Source: Paracidovorax avenae (GTDB lineage Bacteria > Pseudomonadota > Gammaproteobacteria > Burkholderiales > Burkholderiaceae_C). Taken from it: a DNA stretch of 64,000 nt. Where the stretch lies: assembly GCF_040892545.1 (NCBI RefSeq), contig NZ_CP156079.1:5429501-5493500 (forward strand), given 5' to 3'. Position 1 is the first letter of the stretch; each line of letters begins with the position of its first letter. Both the position numbers and the translations under genes were made by a program. The notes beneath the pieces were generated by a model. The model saw nothing but the letters and a program-made list of their open reading frames with translations. It was not told where the DNA came from and searched no databases. Of the stretch, positions 18,057-27,861 are shown piece after piece.

Positions 18057-18536
18057 ATGGACAAAGTCATCGTGTACGTGGACGACGCAGCCTACGCGCA
18101 GCAGATCCTCGCCCCCCTGGCCGCCCGCGCCCATGCGCCCGGCACCCACTGGGTGGTCGTGGCCTGCGCCCCGCGCATGACCCACCGCATCAGCAAGTGG
18201 GTCAGCCACAGCGCCCGCGAGAACTGGCGCGCCAAGTGGGCCGACAAGCTGTTCGCCCAGGTCCTGCCCTGGCTGCAGGCCGGCGGCGCCACCATCACCA
18301 CCGTGCTGGCCAAGGGCCCGCTGCCGGAACTCGCGACCGAACTGCAGGCCGAACACGGCAGCGCACAGATCGTCGATGCCCGCCGCCCCAAGCAGGACGC
18401 CCCCGCACCCCAGCCCGCCGCCGCACCGGCCGCCCAACCCCTCGTGGTGCGCAAGCCCGTGCCCCGGCGCTGGGCCCTTCCGGGCACGCTGGCCAGCCTG
18501 GGAGCGCTGTTCCTGCTGTTCGCCGAGCAGCCCTGA
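18057..18536 (+). CDS. Uncharacterised protein with UspA-like N-terminal half and C-terminal hydrophobic tail
   Basis: 159 residues. The first ~110 residues (MDKVIVYVDDAAYAQQILAP, then THWVVVACAP and ITTVLAKGPLPELATEL) alternate strand and helix in a way that suggests a nucleotide-binding alpha/beta fold like universal stress proteins, but the G-2x-G-9x-G ATP motif is absent. It is followed by an Ala/Pro/Gln linker and a final segment WALPGTLASLGALFLLFAEQ, which could be a C-terminal membrane anchor facing the cytoplasm. It follows the TerC gene by 80 bp on the same strand, so it may share the manganese-responsive transcript. Start at 18057 has the ribosome-binding site ACAGGAGA. No family name can be given. 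Confidence 0.6.
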   Translation: MDKVIVYVDDAAYAQQILAPLAARAHAPGTHWVVVACAPRMTHRISKWVSHSARENWRAKWADKLFAQVLPWLQAGGATITTVLAKGPLPELATELQAEHGSAQIVDARRPKQDAPAPQPAAAPAAQPLVVRKPVPRRWALPGTLASLGALFLLFAEQP

Positions 18537-18620
18537 GCCCCGGCGGGCGCCAGGGCGCGCCATCGCCCGCCGGCACGCTTCAGCGCCCGGGGCAGCACCT
18601 GGGTGCTATCCTCCTGCGCC

Positions 18621-18977
18621 ATGAAACTCCTCCTGAAATGGCTGCTCAGCGCCGCCGCGCTGCTGTGCGTGACCTACCTCTACGGCGGTGTCGAGGTGCG
18701 CAGCTTCGGCTCCGCGATGGTCGCGGCCTTCGTCATCGGGCTGTTCAACGTGGTGCTGCGGCCCGTGCTCGTGGTGCTCACCCTGCCGGTGACCATCGTG
18801 ACGCTCGGCCTCTTCCTCTTCGTCATCAACGCGCTGATGTTCTGGGCGGCAGCGTCCGTGCTGGGCGACAGCTTCCAGGTGCACGGTTTCGGCGCGGCGC
18901 TCATCGGCTCGCTCATCTACACCGTGCTGGGCATGCTCATCGAATCAGCGCTCGGCGGCCTGTTCCTTAAGAAGTGA
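18621..18977 (+). CDS. Phage holin family / YvlD-like small membrane protein
   Basis: 118 residues with four predicted membrane helices (LLKWLLSAAALLCVTYL; MVAAFVIGLFNVVLRPVLVV; IVTLGLFLFVINALMFWA; AALIGSLIYTVLGMLI). The GLFNVVLRPVL and LFLFVINAL motifs define the 'phage holin family 4, superfamily IV' (PF04020) group, which is chromosomal and not linked to phage here. Function is unknown; related YvlD acts in envelope stress in Bacillus. The ATG at 18621 was chosen over one six codons earlier. Its last 33 bp overlap convergently with the M48 gene on the other strand. Confidence 0.8.
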   Translation: MKLLLKWLLSAAALLCVTYLYGGVEVRSFGSAMVAAFVIGLFNVVLRPVLVVLTLPVTIVTLGLFLFVINALMFWAAASVLGDSFQVHGFGAALIGSLIYTVLGMLIESALGGLFLKK

Positions 18978-20615
18978 TTCGGTCGCGCGCAGGCGCGTCT
19001 CGATGATCGAGGCCTCGATGTACTCCGCGGCATCCCCGCCGCGGCTCCCGGTCTTGCGCGCCATGTCCTGGCCGGCCTTGAAGCGGTCCACCGCCGCCGC
19101 ATAGTCGTAACGCGCCACGTGCGCCTCCGCCTCCGCCCGCACCGCCCGCAGCGGCTGGCCCTGCTGCTGCCACACCGCGGCGAGCAAGTACCACACCGAC
19201 GCATCGCGCGGATGGTTCGTCACCCAGGTCTGCAACGTGCCCGTCATGGGCGTCGCACGGGTCTGCCGCAGCAGCGCCTGCGTGCGCAGGATCATCTCGG
19301 GGCGCCCTGCCCCCCCGGAAGCCGATGCGGATGCCCCCCGGCCCGGGCTGGTCACGGATTCCAGCGTCAGCGCCTCTCCGCTTCCGGACGCCGCCGCCCC
19401 TGCCTGCGGGCCGGCGGCGGGAATGAGGGCCAGTTGATCCAGCGCCGCGTCCGCCTGCCCTGCGGCCAGTTCGATTTCCGCGCCCAGCAGATGGGCCTGG
19501 CGCGTGCCTGCGGCATCGCCCCGCGCGGCCTCCAGCAGCGACCGCTGCGCGGCCCGCGCCGCCGCCATGTCCTGCAACTGCAGCGCACTCAACGAAGCCG
19601 CATACCAGGCGCCCACCCGCCGCGGCAGCGGCTGCGCGCCGAACCCACCCGCCTGCGGCTCGTTCACCCACTGCCGCCACACATCGATGCCGGGCCGTGA
19701 CAGCACCCGCGCCCGGGCGGCCATCATGGCGTGCTCCAGCGTCGGGCCGGGCGCGGGCGACCGGGCCACGGCCGGGGGAATGCGCGCATGCAAATCTGCG
19801 ATCCGCTGCGTGGTGAGCGGATGGCTGCGCAGATAGGGCCAGCTGCCGTTGTCGTTGATACGGTTGGCTTGCTGCAGCTTGTCGAACATCGACACGAAAC
19901 CCTGCGGCGCGAAGCCTGCGGGGGCCATCAGGCCATAGCCCACACGATCGGCTTCCCGCTCCATGTCGCGCGAGAAATTGAGCTGGTTCTGCACGGCCAG
20001 AGCCTGCCCGCCGACCAGCATGGCCTGCCCCGCACTCGGGTTCTTCGTGGCGGCCAGCATGCCCAGCACCATCGCCCCCAGCATCAGCGGCCCCTGCCGG
20101 CTCTGCTGCGTGATCAGCCGGGAAATGTGACGCTGCGTGACGTGGCTCAGCTCGTGGGCCATCACCGAAGCCAGTTCGTCGCGCGTGGACACCACGCCGA
20201 TCAGGCCCAGGTGCATCCCGAAATAGCCGCCCGGCAGGGCAAAGGCGTTCACCGTCCGGTCCCGCCCCAGCAGGATCTCCCAGGCGAACCGCTCGTCCAA
20301 CTCGGGCGGCAACTCGCCCCGCTCGCGCGCCGCCTTCACCAGCGGAAGGAAGATGCCCAGCACGTACTCGTTGAGCACCGCATCGTCGATGTAGTCCGGA
20401 TCGCGGTAGAGCTCGCGGATGATCCGGTCGCCCAGGCGCCGCTCCTGGCTGGTCGTCATGTCGGATCCGTCGCCGAGCGTGGGCAGGGCGCCCTGCGCCC
20501 AGCCCGGCAGCGGCAGCGGCAGGATGCACTGCGTTGCGGCGATGGCCCAGGCTACCGCCGAGCGACGCAGGACAGCAACTGCCGGAAAACCTCGCGATGC
20601 GGGTGTGGAACCCAT
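18945..20615 (-). CDS. M48 family metalloprotease with TPR-like C-terminus (BepA-like)
   Basis: 556 residues from the ATG at 20615, chosen because TTGAGGG lies just upstream and a signal peptide follows ([21 protein letters not shown]). The protease domain carries the zinc motif in [14 protein letters not shown] (HExxH) with the third ligand region [14 protein letters not shown]. The C-terminal ~220 residues are Ala-rich helical repeats compatible with TPRs. BepA/YfgC-type proteins degrade or assist assembly of stalled outer-membrane proteins such as LptD in the periplasm. It is divergent from moaC (123 bp apart) and overlaps the holin-like gene at its 3' end. Confidence 0.88.
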   Translation of the reverse strand: MGSTPASRGFPAVAVLRRSAVAWAIAATQCILPLPLPGWAQGALPTLGDGSDMTTSQERRLGDRIIRELYRDPDYIDDAVLNEYVLGIFLPLVKAARERGELPPELDERFAWEILLGRDRTVNAFALPGGYFGMHLGLIGVVSTRDELASVMAHELSHVTQRHISRLITQQSRQGPLMLGAMVLGMLAATKNPSAGQAMLVGGQALAVQNQLNFSRDMEREADRVGYGLMAPAGFAPQGFVSMFDKLQQANRINDNGSWPYLRSHPLTTQRIADLHARIPPAVARSPAPGPTLEHAMMAARARVLSRPGIDVWRQWVNEPQAGGFGAQPLPRRVGAWYAASLSALQLQDMAAARAAQRSLLEAARGDAAGTRQAHLLGAEIELAAGQADAALDQLALIPAAGPQAGAAASGSGEALTLESVTSPGRGASASASGGAGRPEMILRTQALLRQTRATPMTGTLQTWVTNHPRDASVWYLLAAVWQQQGQPLRAVRAEAEAHVARYDYAAAVDRFKAGQDMARKTGSRGGDAAEYIEASIIETRLRATESLLKEQAAER

Positions 20616-20738
20616 GGTTATATCCCTCAAGGTGCGCGCATGGATGGAGCATTTGGATGCACTCATGGGCCGTATGATGCCCTGCTCCGGCGAAGGTTTC
20701 GCTCCTATCCAGCCCCTGCTTCAGTTGCCCGAATATCC

Positions 20739-21296
20739 ATGGCTTCCGACACTCCCATTCCTGTAGCAATGCAAGCATGTCCACCGGGGGAGCCCGCGCA
20801 GCCATCTGGATTGACGCATTTTGATGCTCAAGGTCGAGCCCACATGGTTGATGTAGCTACAAAGCGTCCCACCCACCGTGTCGCAACGGCTATCGGCAGG
20901 ATTGCCATGCAGCGCGCGACCCGCGATCTCATAGCATCCGGCGGGGCGAAGAAGGGGGACGTTCTGGCCGTCGCACGTATCGCCGGGATCATGGGTGCGA
21001 AAAAAACCAGCGATCTGGTGCCGCTCTGCCACCCTCTCCCATTAACGCGCATCGCGATAGATTTCGAAATTTTTCCTGAGGCGCACGTAGGTGAGGCCGC
21101 CGAAATCCTCTGCACCGCCACCGTCGAAACTGTCAGCCCTACGGGTGTAGAAATGGAGGCGCTGACCGCAGTCCAGGTGTCATTGCTGACAATCTACGAC
21201 ATGTGCAAAGCTGTGGACAGGCACATGACCATGAAAGATATCCGCGTAGTAGAGAAGAAAGGTGGCAAGCATGACTTCCTCGATCCGGCTGCCTGA
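20739..21296 (+). CDS. moaC: Cyclic pyranopterin monophosphate synthase accessory protein MoaC
   Basis: 185 residues from the ATG at 20739; the conserved core begins at [15 protein letters not shown], so the first ~22 residues are an extra tail and a start ten codons later is possible. The enzyme converts the MoaA product 3',8-cH2GTP to cyclic pyranopterin monophosphate in molybdenum cofactor synthesis. Conserved blocks are present: [36 protein letters not shown] and [11 protein letters not shown], including the catalytic lysine and histidine regions. It overlaps the start of the downstream membrane glycosyltransferase gene by 26 bp in another frame. The third-position GC is visibly lower than in purB. 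Confidence 0.95.
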   Translation: MASDTPIPVAMQACPPGEPAQPSGLTHFDAQGRAHMVDVATKRPTHRVATAIGRIAMQRATRDLIASGGAKKGDVLAVARIAGIMGAKKTSDLVPLCHPLPLTRIAIDFEIFPEAHVGEAAEILCTATVETVSPTGVEMEALTAVQVSLLTIYDMCKAVDRHMTMKDIRVVEKKGGKHDFLDPAA

Positions 21297-22911
21297 ATCC
21301 GTCGCGTCCGGAATGAATGCCTCGGTGGACCGCCCTCGGATATCCATCGCTGAAAAACTGATCTTCTTCTTCATCGCATTCGCCTTCATTTTTCTTGCAT
21401 CCAGCCGGTTCATCAATCTTTACGACGAGGGCATCATATTGACCGGTGCCAACCAGATGCAGCGCGGACTCGTCATCCACCGCGACTTCTATGCCAATTA
21501 CGGCCCTGCCCAGTTTTGGCTGCTGTCGAAATTCTTCGACATACTCGGCACCAGCGTGCTGATCGAACGGATCTACGACATTCTCATTCGGTCTGCATTG
21601 GCGTTGATGGCCTATGTCGCGCTTCTCGCATATGCCCGCAAATCCGTCGCTCGTCTTGCGGCCGCACTCATCGTAGCCTGGCTGGGCACCGCGGGCAGCA
21701 GTGCCTATCCGATGTATCCCGCCCTCGCACTTGTCTTGGCGAGCACATCCCTGCTTCCCCTCGCACTGGCAGGGAGTGGCCGCACCACCGCTATTGGCTT
21801 CGCTTGCGGCTTGTTTTCGGGCTGCGCCTTTCTTTTCAAATATGACGTTGGTATCTACGGAATCCTGGCGCAATTCGCATTTATTTTCTTTGCCGCCATA
21901 TTCATCAACGGGGAAAATCAACGTCTCAGCCAGAAGACCATACTGATCGCCGCGGCTTATTTCACAGGCGTTGCGCTGACCATATTCGCGCTACTCGGCT
22001 ATTTTCAGGCCAACGGCGCGATGCCAGGATTCATTCACGACATATTCTCATTTTCTGCAAGGAACTATAGCCAAACCCGAGGGCTGCCAATGCCCTCTGT
22101 CTGGAGCATTGTTGTTAATGCCGATGGATCAGGGCTTGCCATCTATCTGCCATTACTGACCATCGGATTGGTTATTGCCTCGCTCTGGATGACTCGTTCA
22201 CAGCAATGCACGATCGACAGATCGGAGCAGAGGCGGTATCTTTTCATATGGATCCTCGTCTTCCTGACCGTGGTCTTTTTCATGCGGGGCATCGTTAGGG
22301 CGAGCGTGGATCATATCCAGGTTTCCCTGATCCCCAGTATATTGCTGCTGTTCATTGCCTGGCCCACTGGTCGCAGTGGCAGACCTGCCTTGCTCTCGCT
22401 TTGGTTGGTAGCGGCAGTGCTTTTTCTGCTGAGCACCGCCTCTTCGGCATTCCAGCGCATCATCTATTATCCGACCCTTGGACAAGCCATCATTTCCGGA
22501 GTCTCTAGCACGGACTACTGGTTTTTTATAGACCCCCAGCGCGTGAATGCCATGCAATTCATTCTTCAGAATACCAGCGAAGAAGAGCCCATATTCATCG
22601 GAGCAGGTCGTCACGACAAGATATTTGCAAACGATGTCTCCATGTATTTCTTGGCGCAGCGCAAGCCGGCTACGCATTGGTATCAATTCGATCCCGGACT
22701 TCAAAGCAGCCAAGAGATCCAGGAAAAGATGGTGAACGACCTCGAAGAGAGCAAGCCGAGACTTGTATGGCGGGAATCCACCTGGGACAATATGAACGAG
22801 CCCAACACCAGCGCACTCAGCCAAGGCGTATTATTACTGGACAGATACCTTGCTGAGCATTATGTAGCGACCGCCACGTTCGGAACCATCACTATCCTGC
22901 TTCGAAGGTGA
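21271..22911 (+). CDS. GT-C type membrane glycosyltransferase-like protein (family 39/ArnT-like)
   Basis: 546 residues with about 10-11 hydrophobic helices. The first extracytoplasmic loop has the acidic pair in [15 protein letters not shown], followed by [14 protein letters not shown], the pattern of GT39/ArnT/PMT-like enzymes that use polyprenyl-phosphate sugars. A soluble C-terminal domain of ~120 residues follows the last helix ([20 protein letters not shown]). I chose the ATG at 21271 over GTG 21262; AGAAGAAAGG precedes it. The start lies inside moaC, so it is coexpressed with it, yet functionally it belongs with the glycan genes on the opposite strand just downstream. Codon usage is less GC-biased than in the flanking core genes. 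Substrate unknown. Confidence 0.7.
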   Translation: MTSSIRLPESVASGMNASVDRPRISIAEKLIFFFIAFAFIFLASSRFINLYDEGIILTGANQMQRGLVIHRDFYANYGPAQFWLLSKFFDILGTSVLIERIYDILIRSALALMAYVALLAYARKSVARLAAALIVAWLGTAGSSAYPMYPALALVLASTSLLPLALAGSGRTTAIGFACGLFSGCAFLFKYDVGIYGILAQFAFIFFAAIFINGENQRLSQKTILIAAAYFTGVALTIFALLGYFQANGAMPGFIHDIFSFSARNYSQTRGLPMPSVWSIVVNADGSGLAIYLPLLTIGLVIASLWMTRSQQCTIDRSEQRRYLFIWILVFLTVVFFMRGIVRASVDHIQVSLIPSILLLFIAWPTGRSGRPALLSLWLVAAVLFLLSTASSAFQRIIYYPTLGQAIISGVSSTDYWFFIDPQRVNAMQFILQNTSEEEPIFIGAGRHDKIFANDVSMYFLAQRKPATHWYQFDPGLQSSQEIQEKMVNDLEESKPRLVWRESTWDNMNEPNTSALSQGVLLLDRYLAEHYVATATFGTITILLRR

Positions 22912-22967
22912 CAGGCCAAGGATGCCGAAAATTGGAGCGCCCTGAGTCTGAAATCAATACATGTACA

Positions 22968-23651
22968 TCAGATGCGCCTTGCGCACAAGACGTACTGCAG
23001 GGGCAGCACTGCATCTGCAAGGTTTTCGGGGTCAATACCCTGGTGCATTGCCAAAGGCTCCAAGAACTCCACCACTTCCCTCCCCCGATCCTCCTGGAAT
23101 ATGCGGGACACCACGGCTTCGATCGACAGTAGCGGATGTGTGAAAAGGGCATGTATGTCCTGAAGGGCGAACCAGCGGATATGGGTTCGATCAAAGATCC
23201 CCGAATCCTGCTTGGGCCAGCTTCCCCGGATCAGTTGCAAAAAAACGCTCCAATGCTGGACATTGGGTATGGAGGCGATCACACATCCTCCCGGCCGCAG
23301 CCATCGAGCGGCTTGGTCGACAGCGATTTCAGGGGAGTACAGATGCTCGAGAACATCCCCGAAGATGATGCAATCGAAGCCTTCTGCGGGTCGACAAGCC
23401 TGCAGCAGAGGATTCTCATCCCACCGGGGACAGGTATCGATGTTCAATAGAACAGCATGATCAAGGGCTTGGCGAGCTTCCTCGAGCTCAGCCGCTGCAA
23501 TATCCACTCCGGTATAGACAGCTCCCGGATTTCTTTCTTTGACGGCCCGCGCCAAGGCTCCCGCACCGCATCCGAACTCGCAGAAGGTTGTGGCATCAGC
23601 TTCCACGAGCTCGAGAATGGCGGGGTTAAAGTTAGTGTAGTAGCCAGTCAT
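22968..23651 (-). CDS. Class I SAM-dependent methyltransferase
   Basis: 227 residues from the ATG at 23651. The start beginning TGYYTNFNPAILELV fits the fold; an open extension to 23747 overlaps the upstream gene and lacks conserved sequence. SAM-binding motif I is FCEFGCGAGALARAV, the acidic ribose-binding residue is in YTGVDIAAAEL, and motif IV is CIIFGDVLEHLYSP. The segment IPNVQHWSVFLQLIRGSW followed by DRTHIRWF is typical of methyltransferases embedded in surface-glycan clusters. It is the last gene of a five-gene leftward set, 50 bp after the GT2-like gene, and probably methylates a sugar. It converges with the GT-C gene. Confidence 0.8.
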   Translation of the reverse strand: MTGYYTNFNPAILELVEADATTFCEFGCGAGALARAVKERNPGAVYTGVDIAAAELEEARQALDHAVLLNIDTCPRWDENPLLQACRPAEGFDCIIFGDVLEHLYSPEIAVDQAARWLRPGGCVIASIPNVQHWSVFLQLIRGSWPKQDSGIFDRTHIRWFALQDIHALFTHPLLSIEAVVSRIFQEDRGREVVEFLEPLAMHQGIDPENLADAVLPLQYVLCARRI

Positions 23652-23701
23652 GAGAGTTCGGCCCTTTATGAACAGGGCATTCCATTGAATGCCGCGGCCA
23701 A

Positions 23702-24499
23702 TCACTGGCCCCATTTTTCGAGATAGCGCTCCCAGTTGGCCTGCCACTTCGGGTCACCAAGGTTGCCCTTGCTAGCGTGAAGCAGATGGATGGGCCATGT
23801 ACCCACCTTCAGTCCATCCTGCCGTGCAGTCCTGGAAAAATCCAAATCATAGAAATGGAAATCGAATCTCTCATCAAAATGCAGACCGGTACGCCGCAGC
23901 GTGGATGCGCGCGACGCGAGGAAGACACCGTCCAGCAATTCGCATGCTGCGGGCCAAGGGCCGAACTGGTTCAATTCCGTCTTGAATATCTGCCCATAGT
24001 GAACCGCACCCGACAGATGGGGCATGTCCAGCACCGGACCGCCTCTGGGCAGCTGCCGTAAGTACCATGCGAACTGACCCGGCATCCTGCGGGTGTTGCC
24101 GGCGATTCCCACCACATCGAACCTGCGGAGACTTCGCCAGATATCCGCCAGGGAATCCTTGTGCAACAGCCAGGCATCGTCGTGGATGAAAACCAGCACA
24201 TCCGAAGCGTCTGCGCTGGCTATGGCTTCGTTGTAAACGGCAGGCAAGCCCCGACGATTTTCAAATGCGATGCGCGTCTTGACCCGTGGCATGTCCCGCC
24301 ATTCCCTGAGACGCTTGCCGAGCAGCGATTTTTGCCAGAACTCTTCCTCGCGCATGCGGGTGGCCGCCACGAAGCAGATGCTTCCGTGCCTGTCCCGCCG
24401 TTCGAAATATGCCTGGGTAAAAATCTTCCCGATGAACAATCGATCCAGGGTTGTCCGAAAAAGCCCGGCGGTGCGATGTAAAAGAAGGCCTGCGCGCAT
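23702..24499 (-). CDS. GT2-like glycosyltransferase
   Basis: 265 residues. After an N-terminal basic segment (possible membrane association) the fold begins at GSICFVAATRM, with NRRGLPAVYNEAIASADASD and the metal-binding acidic motif in VLVFIHDDAWLL (about residue 105). The acceptor-side motif ELLDGVFLASRAS and FDERFDFHFYDLDFSRTA, where GT2 enzymes put the catalytic base, are intact. So this looks like an active nucleotide-sugar transferase. Its start is six bases after the stop of the 991-aa OGT-like gene, indicating one operon. The same motif order appears, degenerated, in the C-terminal third of that upstream protein. Confidence 0.75.
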   Translation of the reverse strand: MRAGLLLHRTAGLFRTTLDRLFIGKIFTQAYFERRDRHGSICFVAATRMREEEFWQKSLLGKRLREWRDMPRVKTRIAFENRRGLPAVYNEAIASADASDVLVFIHDDAWLLHKDSLADIWRSLRRFDVVGIAGNTRRMPGQFAWYLRQLPRGGPVLDMPHLSGAVHYGQIFKTELNQFGPWPAACELLDGVFLASRASTLRRTGLHFDERFDFHFYDLDFSRTARQDGLKVGTWPIHLLHASKGNLGDPKWQANWERYLEKWGQ

Positions 24500-24505
24500 G
24501 GGTTT

Positions 24506-27481
24506 TCAGGAATGGAAAGCAGCAAGATGAAGTTCGTCGGGGCCGCCCAGGGTGAATGCATGAAGCACCGAGACAGCTTGATTGGCAGAAGGAAGCGAAA
24601 CAGACCAGACGGTATTTTCCTCGTGGGGAAACAGCCAAGGATCGAGCTTCAGAGCCTCCGCAATGAAAATCCGTGCAGGCCCCAGATAGCGATCATCCAG
24701 CGGGACACGCCAGTCGAGCGAGATGCCAAGACGAGCGCTGGCTCCTACCCGCATGCCAGCGCGGGCGGCACAGTGGCTGAAATACTCCTCCAGTAACGGT
24801 CCCGCCTCTTCCAGTTCTGCCACGAACTCCAGGTTCCCTGCCAGAGGCAGCGCCCGGAGATTGATGGCAAGAAAGCAACCGTCCACGACCTGCAATCCGC
24901 GCCCCAGGCCCTCCGCATCTCTGCTCAATGCAGAGACTTCCCAGAAGCCGGCCTTTTCGCCGGATGGGATGAGATAGCCGCCAGCCTTGTCCACCTGTGC
25001 ACAGGTGCGCCAGTCCAGCCGATCCCATCGTTTGGCTCCATGGCATCCCACGATATCGCACTGCGCGAACGCGGACAGCAATTGCGACCAGAAGTCGCTG
25101 CGCCAGAAATCGACATTGGCATGCACACACACGAGCCAATCCGTTTCGCCGTCCTGAACGATCTGCTGATAGGTTTGCGATTTGGCGCTGGAAACGCATT
25201 GCAGAATGCGCAATTCCGTACCCGGCAGTGGGTCGAGCTGGCGCAGGCGGGTCGAGATCGCTTCGAAAACAGAGTTGTCCTCCGTCACCACGCACGCCGT
25301 GATCCGCTGAGGCCCAGGAATCTGCAAGGTAACAGGAGCGTTTCCATCCTTTTCCGTCCCTCCGAGCACAGCGGTCGCGCACCGAAGCAGATGCCGCTGG
25401 CTCCTCTGCGACGAATTCAGGTTTCGAAATTCGTAGAGGGCTTGAATTGCTTCGTTCGCGAGTTCTGAATGGCCGTCAATGATCAGAAAGCGAGCTTCAT
25501 TAACAAGAGCCTTTATCTGGTCGGCCTCTTCGGCGAACCCTGCCCGGCGCTCTCTCAGGTAACACGCAGCATCACCGAAGCGCCCCTGGCTGGTCAGGCG
25601 CTCCGTCCACAGGACATGCGCCGCCCCGCAGTCCGGATGCAATTCGAGGCAGTAATCCACGATGCGCCGTGCAACCGAGAACTGCCCGTACTGCAGCGTG
25701 ATCAGGGCACGTCGAACCAATTCCTGGGCCGGCAACACGTAAGACGGCCGGTCTACCACGGGGTTGGGTGGAGACTCCAGCCAGGATCGGTACAACGCCT
25801 CCACGTCGCGGGCGAACATGCCTCCATTTCCAAGAGAAGAGTCTTGATACCTCTGGCGAGCTTCGCGGCGGAACCGAGAGAGCCCCTCGATATCCCGGGC
25901 ACCTCGCACCGCCTGCTCCACATAGGCCTGAGCAGTATTGACCACCCAAGCGTCGCCACCGAGGTTTTTCATGATCGACTCTCCCATGCGGGAAGCCAAG
26001 GCACGCCCTTTGCGGGTCACCACTGGCACGCCGGAATAGGTAGCGAAGCAGGTCGTCGTACCGCCGTTGAACGGATAAGTGTCCAGCACGATATCGATGT
26101 CGTCATAGGCTGTGAACAGGTCACGCGGCAACGTGGGAGGCAACAGATTGATACGATCCTCCGGGATTCCGGCCCGCGACAGGGACTGCGCAAACGTGGA
26201 CTGTCTCAGCGGGTCGCCAAAATTTACGGAACGGATCACCAGCCGGCTGCCAGGCACCCGCGCGAGCACCTCGCCCCAGCAACGCATGGTCTCCGGGGAC
26301 ACCTTGCCGATGTTTCCGAAACACCCGAATGTGATGTATCCCTTGGAAAGAACCGGAGGTTCCGCTGGCGAAGGAATTTGTGTTTTGGGGTCGAAACACC
26401 AGAAGGACTGGGGCAGGATGGCCGGCATTTCGCTGTAGAGGGCCGGCATGTCGGGATCGACCAGATGCCTGTCCAGGAATTTGGCATCGATGCTCGGCAG
26501 GCCGGTTGTGGGAGGGTAGCCAAGCCCCGTCACCTGCAGTGTTGCGAACCTGTAGCGCAGCATATCAAGGCGGTTGGCGGAGGTGTGGCCCGCCAGCTCC
26601 ACCAGGACATCTAATTGGTGACTGTACAAAAGCTCGGCCAACTGGTCGTCGCTAAGCGTAGAGACCTCAAAGAAATGGTCTGCGTTCGCCTTGATCAGGT
26701 CCGTCTGGTCGTCGTGGGTGTAATGGTCGTGATAGAGAAATATCTCATGCCGGCTGCGATCGTGCCCTTCCAGCAGTGGCCGGAAAAAGTAGCGCACCGA
26801 ATGCTCCCGCAGATCTGGCGACCAGTAGCCCACCCGCAGCCTGCGGCTATTCAAAGGAACAGGTGCGGACGGCTTGGCAGGGGGCTTCGGACCTATCTCG
26901 TGCGACCTCGGCAGCAGCGTGCTGGCCCAAAACTTGTGTTCCGCAGCCAGCCGCACCTCGTCCTGCTCGACATATGTGGCGGTGAAAAGATAAAGATCTG
27001 AGGCACGCGGACTGTCGAAGTCACCCAGCCATGCATGCAGCGTATGCTCAATGGCCGACTCTGACTCACCCAGGGAGAAAAGGAGTGAGGCATAGTTGGC
27101 ACGGATGCCTGCCAGTCCAGGGGATTGGATACGCGCCTTTGCAAGCAAATCCAATGCTTCTGCACTCCGATTCCGGCTTTTGAGGACATTGGCATAGTTG
27201 GCGATCGAAGGCAGATGGCTGTCGTCGAGCGAATAGGCTAGATCGAAGTAACGGATGGACTCGAGTTCTTGGCCGACCGTCGCGAGCGCTGCCCCGAGAT
27301 TGTTGAGTGCGTCTACATCGTGCGGACGGTGCTCGAGATATGCTTTCCAAGCTTCGACTGACTCGCGGAGACGGCGCTCTTCAGCAAGCTTTACTGCATT
27401 GCTCAGCAGGGCCTCCGCCTCAGGGGCAACGGAGGAACGAGAGGTACGGCGCAACAAGCGCTTGGCAAAGTCCATCAACAT
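24506..27481 (-). CDS. TPR-containing SPINDLY/OGT-type (GT41) glycosyltransferase with degenerate second transferase domain
   Basis: 991 residues. Residues about 20-165 are TPR repeats (VDALNNLGAALATVGQELES, SIANYANVLKSRNRSAEAL). Residues about 215-600 form the GT41 catalytic domain: RRLRVGYWSPDLREHSVRYF, the histidine segment VELAGHTSANRLDM, GYITFGCFGNIGKVSPE, and the UDP-sugar-binding DIVLDTYPFNGGTTT with PVVTRKGRALASRMG. About 620-735 is a further helical-repeat stretch. About 755-930 resembles the following GT2-like protein (WLVCVHANVDFW, VVDGCFLAINLRA) but the metal-binding HDD is HAN, so this domain is probably inactive. OGT-type enzymes add a sugar to Ser/Thr of proteins. Lying four genes below pilA in the same direction, it may modify pilin, which is inference. 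A second ATG two codons in (27475) is equally possible. Confidence 0.8.
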   Translation of the reverse strand: MLMDFAKRLLRRTSRSSVAPEAEALLSNAVKLAEERRLRESVEAWKAYLEHRPHDVDALNNLGAALATVGQELESIRYFDLAYSLDDSHLPSIANYANVLKSRNRSAEALDLLAKARIQSPGLAGIRANYASLLFSLGESESAIEHTLHAWLGDFDSPRASDLYLFTATYVEQDEVRLAAEHKFWASTLLPRSHEIGPKPPAKPSAPVPLNSRRLRVGYWSPDLREHSVRYFFRPLLEGHDRSRHEIFLYHDHYTHDDQTDLIKANADHFFEVSTLSDDQLAELLYSHQLDVLVELAGHTSANRLDMLRYRFATLQVTGLGYPPTTGLPSIDAKFLDRHLVDPDMPALYSEMPAILPQSFWCFDPKTQIPSPAEPPVLSKGYITFGCFGNIGKVSPETMRCWGEVLARVPGSRLVIRSVNFGDPLRQSTFAQSLSRAGIPEDRINLLPPTLPRDLFTAYDDIDIVLDTYPFNGGTTTCFATYSGVPVVTRKGRALASRMGESIMKNLGGDAWVVNTAQAYVEQAVRGARDIEGLSRFRREARQRYQDSSLGNGGMFARDVEALYRSWLESPPNPVVDRPSYVLPAQELVRRALITLQYGQFSVARRIVDYCLELHPDCGAAHVLWTERLTSQGRFGDAACYLRERRAGFAEEADQIKALVNEARFLIIDGHSELANEAIQALYEFRNLNSSQRSQRHLLRCATAVLGGTEKDGNAPVTLQIPGPQRITACVVTEDNSVFEAISTRLRQLDPLPGTELRILQCVSSAKSQTYQQIVQDGETDWLVCVHANVDFWRSDFWSQLLSAFAQCDIVGCHGAKRWDRLDWRTCAQVDKAGGYLIPSGEKAGFWEVSALSRDAEGLGRGLQVVDGCFLAINLRALPLAGNLEFVAELEEAGPLLEEYFSHCAARAGMRVGASARLGISLDWRVPLDDRYLGPARIFIAEALKLDPWLFPHEENTVWSVSLPSANQAVSVLHAFTLGGPDELHLAAFHS

Positions 27482-27501
27482 GGGGAACCGGGGCCGTGTT
27501 G

Positions 27502-27828
27502 TCAGCGTTCGCTGGGTTTGCGGCGTGAAGCCTCGACGATCAGGCCTTCCACAGCGATATCAATGAACTCTTTCGGATAGCCCACATCCTTCAGGGCCCA
27601 ACGGAAATTGTTCGCCAGCACAGCCCTGCCCCAGAAACCCCGACCAGTTTCCTCATCTTGGCTGAGCTTCCCGAACGCCTGCTCAAGCACACGCGTGATC
27701 CGGTTTGCCGACAGTGTATGGATGCGCTCGCTGATGGTCTTTGGAGGAAGACTCTTGACCAGATGCTCCGCCAAACCTGCCGCCATCTGTTTCTCGCGCT
27801 GGAAGGAAAATCTCTGGAATATGGACAT
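27502..27828 (-). CDS. Small uncharacterised protein between pilin and OGT genes
   Basis: 108 residues, basic at both ends, no signal peptide or membrane helix (MSIFQRFSFQREKQMAAGLA ... VGYPKEFIDIAVEGLIVEAS). Predicted mostly helical. The ATG at 27828 has AGGCCCCAAGA upstream. It starts 33 bp after the second pilin gene and ends 20 bp before the OGT gene, so it is cotranscribed with both. I do not recognise the family. From position it may be a cytoplasmic accessory factor of the pilin or its modification, but nothing in the sequence proves that. Confidence 0.55.
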   Translation of the reverse strand: MSIFQRFSFQREKQMAAGLAEHLVKSLPPKTISERIHTLSANRITRVLEQAFGKLSQDEETGRGFWGRAVLANNFRWALKDVGYPKEFIDIAVEGLIVEASRRKPSER

Positions 27829-27861
27829 TCTTGGGGCCTAGTTGGTATCCACTATTGTGTA

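Noticed and set aside
18621..18977. Phage holin name suggesting a prophage remnant
   Set aside because: The PF04020 group is commonly chromosomal and no phage gene, integrase or attachment site is nearby.
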